From the NCBI RefSeq assembly GCF_016894265.1, contig NZ_CP069791.1, positions 930,001-994,000 on the forward strand: a stretch of DNA of 64,000 nt. Direction: 5' to 3'. The notes beneath the pieces are model-generated. The model ran no database searches and had not been told where the DNA came from. It was given only the letters and a program-made list of their open reading frames with translations. This document shows, one piece after another, positions 55,738-64,000 of this stretch. Origin of the DNA: Corynebacterium tuberculostearicum (GTDB lineage: Bacteria; Actinomycetota; Actinomycetes; Mycobacteriales; Mycobacteriaceae). Both the position numbers and the translations under genes were made by a program. Each line of letters begins with the position of its first letter. Within the stretch, counting starts at the first letter, position 1.

Positions 55738-56489
55738 AACTGACTATTTCCGGGCTGAGTGCGGCCTATGGCAAGCACCGCGTGCTGGAGTCCGTGGATG
55801 TGGAAAAACTCCACGGCGGGCAGTTGGTGGGCCTGTTGGGTCCGAATGCCTCCGGCAAGACCACGCTTATCAAGTCCCTGGCCGGCGTGCACCGCGGCTG
55901 CGATGGCGAGGTGGATTTCCGCGTCGATGGCACGGCCCCGCGCGGCAAGCGTCGCCGGCAGCTCATCGGCTACGTGCCGCAGGATCTCACGAGCACGGCC
56001 GCGCTGCGGGCGTTTGAGGCCGTGCTGATTTCTGCGCGCCGTGAGGCCTGCGAGGACCCGATTACGCGCACCGGTGAGGTGCTGCACTCGCTGGGCCTAG
56101 ACGCGATTGCCTCGCGCTACCTCAATGAGCTTTCCGGCGGCCAGCGCCAGCTGGTGGCGGTGGCGCAGATGTTGGTGGGCAACCCGGGCCTGATGCTTCT
56201 CGACGAACCTACGTCCGCCCTCGACCTGCACCACCAGATCTTTGTATTGGATGAGGTGCGTGCGAAGGCGAAGCGCGACGGCAGCCTAGGCCTAGTGGCC
56301 ATCCACGACATCAACCTGGCTGCGCGCATGTGCGACCAGCTGGTGGTGCTTAAGAAGGGCCATATTCGCGCTCAGGGCGCGCCGTCGGACGTTCTCACGG
56401 GGGAGCTCGTGGAAGGCGTGTATGGGGTAGAGGCGGACGTCGTCCAGCATGGCGGCGCTCCGCTCATTGCCCCGCTGCGGGTAAGATAA
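55728..56489 (+). CDS. Iron-siderophore ABC transporter, ATPase
   Basis: A 253-residue FecE/FepC-type ATPase: Walker A 'GPNASGKTTLIKSL', signature 'LSGGQRQLVAVAQML', Walker B 'LMLLDEPTSALDL' and H-loop 'VAIHDINLA'. Start GTG 55728 overlaps the permease end. Last gene of the operon, followed by a terminator. Confidence 0.94.
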   Translation: MDVELTISGLSAAYGKHRVLESVDVEKLHGGQLVGLLGPNASGKTTLIKSLAGVHRGCDGEVDFRVDGTAPRGKRRRQLIGYVPQDLTSTAALRAFEAVLISARREACEDPITRTGEVLHSLGLDAIASRYLNELSGGQRQLVAVAQMLVGNPGLMLLDEPTSALDLHHQIFVLDEVRAKAKRDGSLGLVAIHDINLAARMCDQLVVLKKGHIRAQGAPSDVLTGELVEGVYGVEADVVQHGGAPLIAPLRVR

Positions 56490-56494
56490 CAAAA

Positions 56495-56526
56495 AGGCCG
56501 GGCGATTGCCCGGCCTAATTTTTTGT
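56495..56526 (+). terminator. Terminator after the siderophore operon
   Basis: AGGCCGGGC-GATT-GCCCGGCCT followed by AATTTTTTG. Confidence 0.92.
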
Positions 56527-56542
56527 TTAAATTTTTAAGTGG

Positions 56543-56615
<73 letters not shown>

Positions 56616-56827
56616 ATTGTTGACTTCCTGCCGTGTGGCTCTCTGTGCAACGAGTAGATACTCTAGCAGCCATTCTTGAAAAGTGTAAAATCGCCTGGTC
56701 ATCGCATATTTTTAGGAGTGTATAACGAATTGGTTAATGCCTGAAGTGGCTTCTGGTAATTGCTGGATCGAGACGCTAATCTAAATTGGTCTTTGAAAGC
56801 AGCAAATACGTGTCTAAGGGCAACTCA

Positions 56828-58063
56828 GTGAAACATTCCCTCCCTATTGCGCGCCGCCTCATCGCGGCCGCGGGCGTTGCGTGCATTTCCCTAGCCGCCG
56901 CCTCCTGCTCCTCCGATTCCTCTGCCGAGAATCAGGCCGCTGACCAAGAATCCACCGCCGCAAGCGCGGACGGGGAGAAGGGCAGCGGCAAAGAGGGCAA
57001 AGAGTCCGAAAAGAAAAAGGATGGCCTGAAGGTTTCCGTGAAAGACGGGGCGAAGAACGTGGATCCGTCCCAGCCCGTCACCGTGAAGACCACCGGCAAG
57101 CTCAAGAGCGTCACCATGACCAATGAAATGGGCGTGGAAGTCAAAGAAAAGCTCTCCAAGGACGCCAAGACGTGGTCTACTGCGGAGGACTTGGGCTATA
57201 ACCACACCTATTCCATCGTGGCCTCCGATGTGGATGGCAACAAGAAGAAACTCAGTTTTTCCACTCCGCAAGCAGCGGGCGTTGCCGAGGTCTCGCTTAC
57301 CCCGATCCCGGACTCTGAGGTCGGCGTAGGCCAGGTCATTGGCGTGAACTTCGGCGTGCCGATTACGGACCGCAAGGCGGCCGAGAAGACCATTACTGTG
57401 ACCACCAACCCTGAGGTTAAGGGCGCTTTCTACTGGGTCAACAACCAAGAGGTGCGCTGGCGTCCAAAGGAATACTGGGAGCCGGGCACCAAGGTTGAGG
57501 TGAAGGTGGACCAGTATGGCAAGGACCTAGGCGGCGGAATTTACGGCGGCGAGAACGCCAAGACCAATTTCACCATCGGTGACCGCACCGTGGCGATTAT
57601 CGATAACGCCACCAAGACCATGAAGGTCTTTAAGAATAAGAAGTTCTTGCGCGCCATCCCGGTCTCGCTCGGCCGCGATTATCAGTACGATACGCCAAAC
57701 GGGCGCTACATCATTGGCGATGAGCATCCGCAGCTGCTGATGGACTCCGAGACCTTCGGCCTTTCCCACTCCGCGGGCGGCTACCGCACGATGGTGGACT
57801 GGGCTACCCAGATGTCCTATTCCGGCATCTATGTCCACTCCGCTCCGTGGTCCGTGTGGGCGCAGGGCAATACCAATACCTCGCACGGCTGCATCAACGT
57901 GACGCCGGAGGCCGCCCAGTGGTTCCAGGAGACGATGAAGCGCGGCGACGTGGTGCGCGTGTTCAATACCTACGGTGAAACGCTTAATGCGATGGACGGC
58001 CTGGGTGACTGGAATATGTCCTGGGACGAGTGGTCCAAGGGCAACGCGGATGCCAATCAGTAG
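56828..58063 (+). CDS. lppS: L,D-transpeptidase lipoprotein (LppS-like)
   Basis: A cell-wall crosslinking enzyme of the YkuD type. The 411-residue lipoprotein has the lipobox 'LAAASC' (Cys27), a Lys/Glu-rich linker, Ig-like domains (about 70-240), and the catalytic domain '[27 protein letters not shown]' (His and Cys). This layout matches mycobacterial Ldt and C. glutamicum LppS. Start GTG 56828 behind AAGGG. It forms 3-3 crosslinks in peptidoglycan. Confidence 0.92.
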   Translation: MKHSLPIARRLIAAAGVACISLAAASCSSDSSAENQAADQESTAASADGEKGSGKEGKESEKKKDGLKVSVKDGAKNVDPSQPVTVKTTGKLKSVTMTNEMGVEVKEKLSKDAKTWSTAEDLGYNHTYSIVASDVDGNKKKLSFSTPQAAGVAEVSLTPIPDSEVGVGQVIGVNFGVPITDRKAAEKTITVTTNPEVKGAFYWVNNQEVRWRPKEYWEPGTKVEVKVDQYGKDLGGGIYGGENAKTNFTIGDRTVAIIDNATKTMKVFKNKKFLRAIPVSLGRDYQYDTPNGRYIIGDEHPQLLMDSETFGLSHSAGGYRTMVDWATQMSYSGIYVHSAPWSVWAQGNTNTSHGCINVTPEAAQWFQETMKRGDVVRVFNTYGETLNAMDGLGDWNMSWDEWSKGNADANQ

Positions 58064-58110
58064 CGCCCAAGAGCGGCGCAGGCGATGAGCGCATGGCTAC
58101 AGTGGTGGCC

Positions 58111-59049
58111 ATGCGCTTTTCTGTTTTAGACCGCGGGGCGGCAGGGCCGTTGGACCAGGTGGCTGAGCACGCCCGGCATGTGGAGCGGCTTGGTTTCCAG
58201 CGATTTCTGGTGGCCGAGCATCATGGCGTGCCGGGCATTCCGGCGGGGCAGCCGGGGATGTTGGCAGCCCACGTGGCGGCGCGCACGCAGCGCATTCGGG
58301 TGGGCACGGCCGGCATCATGCTGTTAAATCACCCGCCGTTTCTGGTGGCCGAGCAGATAAACCTCCTTGAGACGTTGTATCCCGGGCGCATCGATATTGG
58401 GATTGGTTCCTCTGTCGGCTTTACCGGCCCGGTGCGGCGCGCACTGCGCCAGGGCGACCCGGCCGAGGTGAAGCAGCGCTTTGAAACGGAGCTGGCGACG
58501 CTGCTGCGCTACCTGCGCGGCGAGGAAGCGGTGACGGTGCGGCCGGAGTATGCGGGCACGCCTATTTACGTGTTGGCGGGCTTTCGATCGGCCATGGTTG
58601 CGGCCAAGATGGGGCTCGGCGTCATCTTGGGTGGTCCGGTGGCCACGCAGGAGGCGGCCGCGCGGGTGTATCGGGAGCATGCGCTTGCCGACGCCCCACC
58701 TATCATCTCCTCGCTCAATATCGCCGTTGCCGATACGTCCGCGGCCGCCCGTGATCTGTTGTTACCGGAGGCCTATGCCAAGGTACTCGCGCAATCCAAC
58801 GGCGAGTTCGCGGCCCTGCGGCCTGCAGGAGAGCTGGATATGGATGCGCTGACGGGGCAGCAGCGCCGGCGCATTGAGGAGGCCCTGGCCCATGACGTGT
58901 GGGGAACGGTAGAGGAGGTGGGGGAGGAACTAAGGGGCGTCGGCAAGCGGCTGGGCGTGAGTGAGTTTGTGGTGACCGGAGATATGCCAGATGTGGCCGG
59001 TCGGGCGCGCTCGGAGGAGCTGCTGGCGAGCCTGCAGGCGGAAAACTGA
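58111..59049 (+). CDS. Luciferase-like flavin-dependent oxidoreductase
   Basis: A 312-residue LLM-class protein that uses reduced flavin. It has 'RFLVAEHHGVPGIPAG', 'VGTAGIMLLNHPPFLVAEQINLLETLYPGRIDIGIG' (in two parts) and ends in a domain typical of the MsnO8-like group. TACAGT ends 7 nt before ATG 58111, suggesting a leaderless message. It carries two copies of the CGTCGGCAAG motif (58684 inverse, 58939 direct). Substrate unknown. Confidence 0.87.
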   Translation: MRFSVLDRGAAGPLDQVAEHARHVERLGFQRFLVAEHHGVPGIPAGQPGMLAAHVAARTQRIRVGTAGIMLLNHPPFLVAEQINLLETLYPGRIDIGIGSSVGFTGPVRRALRQGDPAEVKQRFETELATLLRYLRGEEAVTVRPEYAGTPIYVLAGFRSAMVAAKMGLGVILGGPVATQEAAARVYREHALADAPPIISSLNIAVADTSAAARDLLLPEAYAKVLAQSNGEFAALRPAGELDMDALTGQQRRRIEEALAHDVWGTVEEVGEELRGVGKRLGVSEFVVTGDMPDVAGRARSEELLASLQAEN

Positions 59050-59074
59050 AAAAGCCCGAGCGCAAGGCTCGGGC
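59048..59074 (-). terminator. Terminator of tRNA-His
   Basis: Read on the minus strand: GCCCGAGC-CTTGC-GCTCGGGC followed by TTTTTC. It lies directly after tRNA-His and is shared with the end of the convergent oxidoreductase gene. Confidence 0.85.
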
Positions 59075-59080
59075 ACTTGG

Positions 59081-59154
59081 GGTGGCTGACGGGACTCGAA
59101 CCCGCGACACCCAGGATCACAACCTGGTGCTCTACCAGCTGAACTACAGCCACC
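59081..59154 (-). tRNA. tRNA-His (GTG)
   Basis: Minus strand: G-1 then GTGGCTG pairing with CAGCCAC, anticodon loop TTGTGAT giving GTG, T arm GCGGG-TTCGAGT-CCCGT. The discriminator C opposite G-1 is the histidine identity pair. CCA is encoded at 59078-59080. Confidence 0.95.
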
Positions 59155-59202
59155 ATCGCTGCGTGAAAGCAACGAGATATAGGTTAACTCACGCCGCCTA
59201 AA

Positions 59203-59841
59203 TTACAAAAACGCCTGGTAATCTGCGGTGGTTTCGGCCTTGATCTCCTCCGCCTCGGGGGAGGTGGGGCCCTCGTCGGTGCGGAAGACGCTGCGGCGGT
59301 AGAAGTCCAACTCGCGGATGGATTCGATGATGTCCTGCAGTGCGCGGTGGGCCATGCCCTTATCGGGCTGGTTGAAGTAAGCACGCGGGTGCCACCGGCG
59401 GGCAAGCTCCTTGATGGTGGAGACGTCGATCATGCGGTAGTGCAGGGCGCTATCGAGCCGCGGCATATAAGTGCGGATGAAGGTGCGATCCGTGGCGATG
59501 GAATTGCCGGCCAGGGGAGCGGGGTGCTCGGGATCGCAATGCTCATTGATGAGCGCGAGTACGGCATCCTCGGCTTCTCCGATGGAGGTGGTGGACTCGC
59601 GGATTTCCTTATCCAGCCCGGACTTAGCGTGCATCTGTGTAACAAAGGAATCCATCTGTGCCAGCTCATCCTCGGTGGCGTGGACGACGAGGTCGATGCC
59701 TTCGCCCAGGATGTTGAGGTTGCCATCGGTGATGACGGCGGCGACCTCAACAATGACGTGGCGCTCGGGGTCGAGGCCCGTCATCTCCAAATCGATCCAG
59801 ACGAGGCGGTCGTGTTTTGCGGCTATCTCGGAATGTGGCAT
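59203..59841 (-). CDS. orn: Oligoribonuclease
   Basis: DEDDh exonuclease that degrades 2-5 nt RNA, and pGpG, to mononucleotides. The 212-residue protein has '[15 protein letters not shown]' (Asp, Glu), '[16 protein letters not shown]' (Asp) and '[14 protein letters not shown]' (His, Asp). TAGAAT ends 7 nt before ATG 59841, so it is probably leaderless. In mycolic-acid bacteria it is a neighbour of the mycolate reductase gene; here a symporter gene lies between them. Confidence 0.95.
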   Translation of the reverse strand: MPHSEIAAKHDRLVWIDLEMTGLDPERHVIVEVAAVITDGNLNILGEGIDLVVHATEDELAQMDSFVTQMHAKSGLDKEIRESTTSIGEAEDAVLALINEHCDPEHPAPLAGNSIATDRTFIRTYMPRLDSALHYRMIDVSTIKELARRWHPRAYFNQPDKGMAHRALQDIIESIRELDFYRRSVFRTDEGPTSPEAEEIKAETTADYQAFL

Positions 59842-60061
59842 GCGGCCCATTCTACGCCCGCGTGCTTTTACCCCTGTATGGGGTACGAGCCGGGCTGCCC
59901 TGGAGGGGCGATTACTACTGGGCAGCGCAACCTTTTAGAAAGTGTGGCACCGTACTGCATAAAATTAATCGGTGATTTGCCTCACTCGCAGATGTGAGTT
60001 AGGGCATACTCTGGTTAATCGCTCTTCATTCGGGAGGTGCGACAGACTTAGGAGAGACCAG

Positions 60062-61609
60062 ATGGCAAACTTCCTCGATGCCCTCAATACCGTAATTTGG
60101 TCCCCCGTCTTGGTGTTTTTATGCCTCGGCGCGGGTATTTATTTCACCGTGGTGACACGCGGCCTGCAGGTGCGCTGCATACCGGACATGCTCAAGCAGA
60201 TCGTTAACGGAGAAAGGTCCGCCGATGGCGTGTCTTCCTTCCAATCCTTGATGGTTTCGCTCTCCGGCCGCGTGGGCGTGGGCAATATCGCCGGCGTGGC
60301 CACAGCCATCGCCTTCGGTGGGCCTGGCGCCGTGTTCTGGATGTGGGCAGTGGCGCTGTTGGGCTCGTCCACCTCGTTCATCGAAAGTACGTTGGCGCAG
60401 ATTTACAAGGAGAAGGACCAGGACACCGGTGAGTACCGCGGCGGGCCCGCCTATTACATCGAAAAGGCCTACAAGCACACTAAGGCGGCGCCTTTCATGG
60501 TGGTCTATGGCATCGTGTTTGCCGTCGCTATGATCTTGGCTACCAGCTACTTCTTGCCTGCCATCCAGGCCAATGCGGTGGCCGCCGCGGCCGATACCGC
60601 GTGGGGGATTAACTCCACTTGGGCAGCCGTCGTCTTGGCGGGCATTCTGGCCATCATCATTATTGGCGGCGTGAAGCGCATTGCGACCTTCGCCACCATT
60701 GTCGTGCCATTCATGGCGGTCATTTATATCGTGATTTCCGTGGTGGTCATGTGTATGAACTTCTCGCAGATTCCGGAGGTCTTCGGGCTCATCTTCAGGT
60801 CCGCATTCAATATGGAAGCCGGATTCTCCGGCATGCTGGGCGCGGCCATCATGTGGGGTGTTAAGCGCGGCATCTACTCCAATGAGGCCGGCCAGGGTAC
60901 CGGCCCGCAGTCCGCTGCAGCCGCCGAGGTCTCCCACCCCGCTAAGCAGGGCTTTGTGCAGTCCTTCGCGGTGTACGTCGATACGCTCTTTGTCTGCTCG
61001 GCCACCGCGTTCATGATTATTTCTACGGACATGTACACCGTTTTCCGCGGCAGCTCCGAGGACGGTGAGGTGGTCTACAACGGCTCGCTTCCTGATGGCG
61101 TCGAGGTTGGCCCTGGCTACGTGCAGTCCGGCCTCGATAGCGTCTTTGCCGGTTGGGGCCCAACCTTCATCGCCGTCTCCATTGCCTTCTTCGCCTTTAC
61201 CACGGTCCTGGCGTACTACTACATGTCCGAAGTCAACCTGACCTACTTCAACCGTTGGGTCCGCTCCCGCACGGCCCGCCGTGGCCTGATTTGGGTGCTG
61301 CGCGCGCTGATTATTGTTTCCGTCGTGGTTGGCGCCACCACCACTCCGGGTGCGGCGTGGGCGCTGGGCGATATCGGTGTCGGCACGACGGCATGGCTCA
61401 ATATCATCGCCATCCTCTTCCTGCAGGTCCCTGCGCTTAAGGCACTCAAGGACTACGAAAAGCAGAAGAAGGCCGGCAAGGATCCGCAGTTCGACCCAGA
61501 AGCTTTGGGCATTAAGAATGCGGATTTCTGGGTAGAGCGCAAACGAGCACGCGGCGAGGGCAGCGTGCTCAAAGACAAAGACAAGGACTTAGAAGGCGCC
61601 GGGGCCTAG
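60062..61609 (+). CDS. AGCS-family alanine/glycine:cation symporter
   Basis: A 515-residue transporter with about 11 membrane helices. Family motifs are 'VSLSGRVGVGNIAGVATAIAFGGPGAVFWMW', 'YSNEAGQGTGPQSAAAAEVSHP' and 'RGGPAYYIEKAYK' (quoted in parts). The start is ATG 60062 behind AGGAGAGACC. It is closer to the AgcS type from Gram-positive bacteria than the copy at 11543. An inverted repeat CTCAC-N8-GTGAG (59981-59998) lies upstream near the likely promoter. Confidence 0.92.
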   Translation: MANFLDALNTVIWSPVLVFLCLGAGIYFTVVTRGLQVRCIPDMLKQIVNGERSADGVSSFQSLMVSLSGRVGVGNIAGVATAIAFGGPGAVFWMWAVALLGSSTSFIESTLAQIYKEKDQDTGEYRGGPAYYIEKAYKHTKAAPFMVVYGIVFAVAMILATSYFLPAIQANAVAAAADTAWGINSTWAAVVLAGILAIIIIGGVKRIATFATIVVPFMAVIYIVISVVVMCMNFSQIPEVFGLIFRSAFNMEAGFSGMLGAAIMWGVKRGIYSNEAGQGTGPQSAAAAEVSHPAKQGFVQSFAVYVDTLFVCSATAFMIISTDMYTVFRGSSEDGEVVYNGSLPDGVEVGPGYVQSGLDSVFAGWGPTFIAVSIAFFAFTTVLAYYYMSEVNLTYFNRWVRSRTARRGLIWVLRALIIVSVVVGATTTPGAAWALGDIGVGTTAWLNIIAILFLQVPALKALKDYEKQKKAGKDPQFDPEALGIKNADFWVERKRARGEGSVLKDKDKDLEGAGA

Positions 61610-62406
61610 CCCATCTTGGCGTAGAAGCTGCCTACCAGCGGTGCAATCACCGGGGTGGGCAGCACCTGGCTGAGGGTATTCATCGCCTTAGACAGCGGGC
61701 CGGGCACCACGCGGCGCTGATTGCGGCGCATGGCCTCGATGGTTTCTTGGGAGCACGACTCGTAGGTGGTCCACAAGAAGTCAGGTACCACCTTATCCAC
61801 GATCGACTGGTCTTCCTCTGCGATGGTGGCCTCGCGCACGGGGCCGGGGGCGAGCAGGGTGCACGAGACGCCAGAGCCCTTCAGCTCATAGTGCAGGGCC
61901 TCCGTAAACGCATTAACGCCCGCCTTGGTGAAAACGTAGGTGGCGTTATTGGGGATGGGGATATTGCCCGCGGCAGAGCCGACATTGCAAATGGCGCCGC
62001 TGCGGCGAGGCAGCATCTGTTCCAAGGCGGCTCGCGTGAGGTGGTGGACGGCAGTTCCGTTGAGCTCGAACTGAGTCGTCTCGTATGACCAGTCCTGGTC
62101 CATGAAGGGGCCGAAGCTGGCGATGCCGGCGGAGTTGACCAAAATCGATACCTCGCGGGTGGCGATGGTCTCGGCCACGCGGGCGACGTCGTCAGCTACT
62201 GCTAGGTCCGCCGGCAGGGCAATGGCCTCGATATTATGGCGCTGCTCGAGCTCGGCGGCGATGGACTCCAGGACCTCGCGGCGGCGGGCCACAAGGATGA
62301 CGTTATAGCCCAATGCGGCGAAATCCTGTGCCATGGCCTTGCCAATGCCTTGGCTGGCGCCCGTAACGAGGGCATAAGACGTGCGGGAAGGGGTGGGAAG
62401 TGACAT
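61606..62406 (-). CDS. cmrA: Short-chain dehydrogenase, probable mycolate reductase CmrA
   Basis: A 266-residue SDR with NADP-binding 'VTGASQGIGKAMAQDFA' and the 'VARRREVLES' segment, structural 'LVNSAGIASFG', and catalytic Ser-Tyr-Lys in 'NVGSAAGNIPIPNNATYVFTK'. The length, sequence style and proximity to orn match Rv2509 of M. tuberculosis and CmrA of C. glutamicum, which reduce 3-oxo-mycolates to mature mycolic acids. It overlaps the convergent symporter gene by 4 bp. Confidence 0.78.
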   Translation of the reverse strand: MSLPTPSRTSYALVTGASQGIGKAMAQDFAALGYNVILVARRREVLESIAAELEQRHNIEAIALPADLAVADDVARVAETIATREVSILVNSAGIASFGPFMDQDWSYETTQFELNGTAVHHLTRAALEQMLPRRSGAICNVGSAAGNIPIPNNATYVFTKAGVNAFTEALHYELKGSGVSCTLLAPGPVREATIAEEDQSIVDKVVPDFLWTTYESCSQETIEAMRRNQRRVVPGPLSKAMNTLSQVLPTPVIAPLVGSFYAKMG

Positions 62407-62451
62407 GGTTAAGCCTTTCCGGGGTGGGGCATGGTGAGTCCTAGCGTAAAC

Positions 62452-62494
62452 AAAAAGCCTTGAAGCGGCGAGAAACTCGGCGCCTCAAGGCTTT
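62452..62494 (-). terminator. Terminator of the tRNA-Arg transcript
   Basis: Minus strand: AAAGCCTTGA pairs with TCAAGGCTTT around GC-rich sequence, followed by a T run. The IS481-like insertion separates it from tRNA-Arg, its presumed original partner. Confidence 0.75.
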
Positions 62495-62497
62495 CGC

Positions 62498-62513
62498 GCG
62501 GTGCCCCCAGCAG
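62498..62513 (+). repeat. 16-bp direct repeat GCGGTGCCCCCAGCAG (left copy)
   Basis: Exact copy of 62956-62971, which covers the 3' end of tRNA-Arg. The two copies border the deleted IS481-like element and look like its target duplication. Confidence 0.85.
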
Positions 62514-62955
62514 TGTCTGAGTTCATGACATATTTGACAGTCTGTGCCTGAGGGAATCGTCGTGATGCTTGACAGATCAGCCGCGACATATTTGACGCTT
62601 AAGGCTACCTTACCGTGTCGGGTGATGCTTGACTGGTGAGTCGGGACATGTTTGACACTATGAACAGTCCTAACCGCAATATGGCCATCGTCAAAGCTGT
62701 ACGCCAATCCGGTGGCGTCGAAATAGAGTGCGGCCATTCAGGGCCTAAGGCACCTTCTAGAGCCCAAGAGGGAAAGGGCTCCGCCCGTCAGACGTAGGTG
62801 TTCTTACGGCGTCTTGGTACTGCTGCTTGGAACGATGCGCCCTGGCACTGCTCGCCTGATCGAAGAAACCGGCACCCCAGAACAAAAAGCAACTGGAATG
62901 CCGGTTTGTTAACGATGTCGCGACTCATCTGTCAAACATGTCGCGACTCATGACA
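62514..62955 (+). mobile_element. Deleted IS481-family element (MITE-like)
   Basis: 442 bp between two 16-bp direct repeats. Its ends are imperfect inverted repeats, both starting TGTC and both reaching GACAT(A/G)TTTGACAG. The left side carries two roughly 60-bp units, each with GACATATTTGAC and GATGCTTGAC, then a third GACATGTTTGAC. A short frame (62660-62797) opens with a transposase-like start, but the catalytic part is absent. It can move only if a full relative supplies the enzyme. Confidence 0.8.
62660..62797 (+). pseudogene. IS481 transposase remnant
   Basis: A 45-codon frame beginning MNSPNRNMAIVKAVRQSGG, which matches the conserved N-terminus of IS481-family transposases just before their helix-turn-helix. 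It then loses similarity and stops. The DDE domain is gone through an internal deletion. Confidence 0.75.
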
Positions 62956-62971
62956 GCGGTGCCCCCAGCAG
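62956..62971 (+). repeat. 16-bp direct repeat GCGGTGCCCCCAGCAG (right copy)
   Basis: Second copy of 62498-62513; it contains the 3' acceptor end of tRNA-Arg on the minus strand, so the tRNA gene stays whole after insertion. Confidence 0.85.
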
Positions 62972-63033
62972 GATTCGAACCCGCGACACATGGGGTAGAA
63001 ACCCACTGCTCTAATCCGCTGAGCTATGGGGGC
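62960..63033 (-). tRNA. tRNA-Arg (TCT)
   Basis: Minus strand: acceptor GCCCCCA with TGGGGGC, D arm AGCTCAGCGGATTAGAGC, anticodon loop TTTCTAC giving TCT, T arm GCGGGTTCGAATCCTGC. No CCA encoded. Its 3' end is the insertion point of an IS481-like element. Confidence 0.95.
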
Positions 63034-63072
63034 TTACAACGCACTCATAGTAGCCCACGAGGGCGGGGAAAC

Positions 63073-63990
63073 CTAAGCCAGGGTGCGCTGCGGCGTGCGC
63101 AGGATGTCCACCAAGTCTTGGGCGGCTGCGGTCAGCTCGCGATCCGTGCGGTAGGCCACGATGGCGTAGTAGCGCGGCAGATCATCAGCAATGGGGCGGG
63201 TGATAATGCCGTGCGGCTGCACAGCGGGTGCGCAATTGGGCACGATGCTGACGCCGAGACCACTGGAGACCATAGGAATTGCGCTATTGAGGCTGGCGAC
63301 CTCCTGGGTCTTTTCCGGCTTGAGGCCCGGCCGGCTATTCCACAGGTCATGGTAGAACTCGGCCAGTTCAGGAAGTTCGCGGCTGCGCGGTGGGACAAGC
63401 CAAGTTTCCTTCTTCAGCTCGGCGAGGGAGACGGGGGATTCCAACTCGGCGAGGCGCTGGGGAAGGGCGACGGAGTAATCGAACGTGGCCACCTGGTGGA
63501 CGGTGAGCTCGGGGGAGTAGCGGCGGATGAAGGCCTTCGGATCGGACGTCGGCAAGAGCGCTAGGTCCACCTGGCCATCCAGTAGGTGTTTGATAGCGGA
63601 AGCCGGCTCGGCGTCGTCCAGCGAGATATTGGCGGTGGGGTAAATCCGCTTGAGCTCAGCCAGGGCGGCAGGGGTAAATTCCCAGTTCAAGATGGCGCCG
63701 GAGGCGAGGGATACGGTGCTGGCCTTGTCGCCGGTGATTTCGCTGATATGGCGCTGGGTTTCGCTGAGCAGCGCATCAACCTTGACGGCCGTTTCGTAGA
63801 CATAATCGCCAGCGTCAGTGGTGGAGACACCGGAGCGACCGCGCGAAAGCAGCTGGGCGTTCAGCTCTTTTTCTAGCTTCCGGATAGAAAGGCTCAGAGA
63901 TGGCTGGGTCATATCGAGGGATTCGGCAGCGTGCGTGAAGGAGCCATTGTCTACAACGGCGCGAAAATAAAGAAGTTGACGGGTGTCCAT
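63073..63990 (-). CDS. LysR-family transcriptional regulator
   Basis: A 305-residue regulator. The winged helix is 'MDTRQLLYFRAVVDNGSFTHAAESLDMTQPSLSLSIRKLEKELN' (in parts), followed by a periplasmic-binding-like effector domain. ATG 63990 gives the canonical LysR N-terminus; an ATG at 63999 is in frame and the window ends there. Its target is probably the divergent gene beyond the window edge. Confidence 0.88.
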   Translation of the reverse strand: MDTRQLLYFRAVVDNGSFTHAAESLDMTQPSLSLSIRKLEKELNAQLLSRGRSGVSTTDAGDYVYETAVKVDALLSETQRHISEITGDKASTVSLASGAILNWEFTPAALAELKRIYPTANISLDDAEPASAIKHLLDGQVDLALLPTSDPKAFIRRYSPELTVHQVATFDYSVALPQRLAELESPVSLAELKKETWLVPPRSRELPELAEFYHDLWNSRPGLKPEKTQEVASLNSAIPMVSSGLGVSIVPNCAPAVQPHGIITRPIADDLPRYYAIVAYRTDRELTAAAQDLVDILRTPQRTLA

Positions 63991-64000
63991 AAGCTCCATA

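Noticed and set aside
62514..62955. CRISPR or other array based on the repeated GACATATTTGAC motif
   Set aside because: The repeats alternate with a second motif, lie next to transposon ends and occur beside a transposase remnant, so they are subterminal transposase sites.

Overview
The window comes from a Corynebacterium chromosome. The evidence is high G+C, a cmrA-type mycolate reductase gene beside orn, the nrdH-nrdI-nrdE / gntR1 / nrdF / ctaD / serB order known from C. glutamicum, an LppS-type L,D-transpeptidase, DtxR-, GlxR- and NrdR-like sites, and many leaderless starts with a -10 box 7 nt before the start codon. A pyruvate formate-lyase locus and a secreted lipase suggest a host-associated facultative anaerobe; the species is inference.

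Layout. 1-7.4 kb is a transposon nest: one IS256-family element, then a DUF222/HNH gene broken by an IS3-family element whose orfB is itself broken by a second type of IS256 element; another copy of that type lies upstream in inverse orientation. Both copies of this type have perfect 8-bp target duplications. 7.5-10.8 kb: MacB/FtsX-type ABC exporter. 10.9-13 kb: paired crcB fluoride channel genes and an AGCS symporter. 13.1-20.5 kb: pgm, a MauE/DsbA-like thiol pair, tRNA-Ala, a thioredoxin-reductase-like flavoprotein, DUF805, fructosamine-kinase-like, nadE and a sugar transporter. 20.6-28.9 kb: rpmJ, secreted lipase, nrdHIE, gntR1, nrdF, ctaD. 29-40.6 kb: housekeeping block serB-pth2, dinG, pncB, clpS-DUF2017-P1 peptidase-rhomboid-murI-MBL-rph-rdgB. 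40.7-48.1 kb: tRNA-Leu, a DUF4230-like protein, an NCS2 permease fused to an OHCU-decarboxylase domain, and a pfl operon in which the glycyl-radical domain is a separate gene. 48.2-53.4 kb: SPFH protein, a small ORF with a probable CTG start, a second (intact) HNH gene, TetR-bcp, DUF3618, glsA. 53.4-56.5 kb: siderophore ABC transporter behind a DtxR-like box. 56.5-64 kb: tRNA-Lys, lppS, luciferase-like oxidoreductase, tRNA-His, orn, a second AGCS symporter, cmrA, a deleted IS481-like element inserted at the 3' end of tRNA-Arg, and a LysR gene.

Functional links. nrdHIEF makes dNTPs with the dedicated NrdH/NrdI electron donors. pflB + grcA + pflA form an anaerobic pyruvate-cleaving system that appears to need the stand-alone radical subunit. 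pncB and nadE both serve NAD salvage. The MauE-like and DsbA-like genes probably form an envelope disulfide pair. The least explained signal is the 10-mer CGTCGGCAAG, present 13 times on the two strands with none in the first 11 kb.
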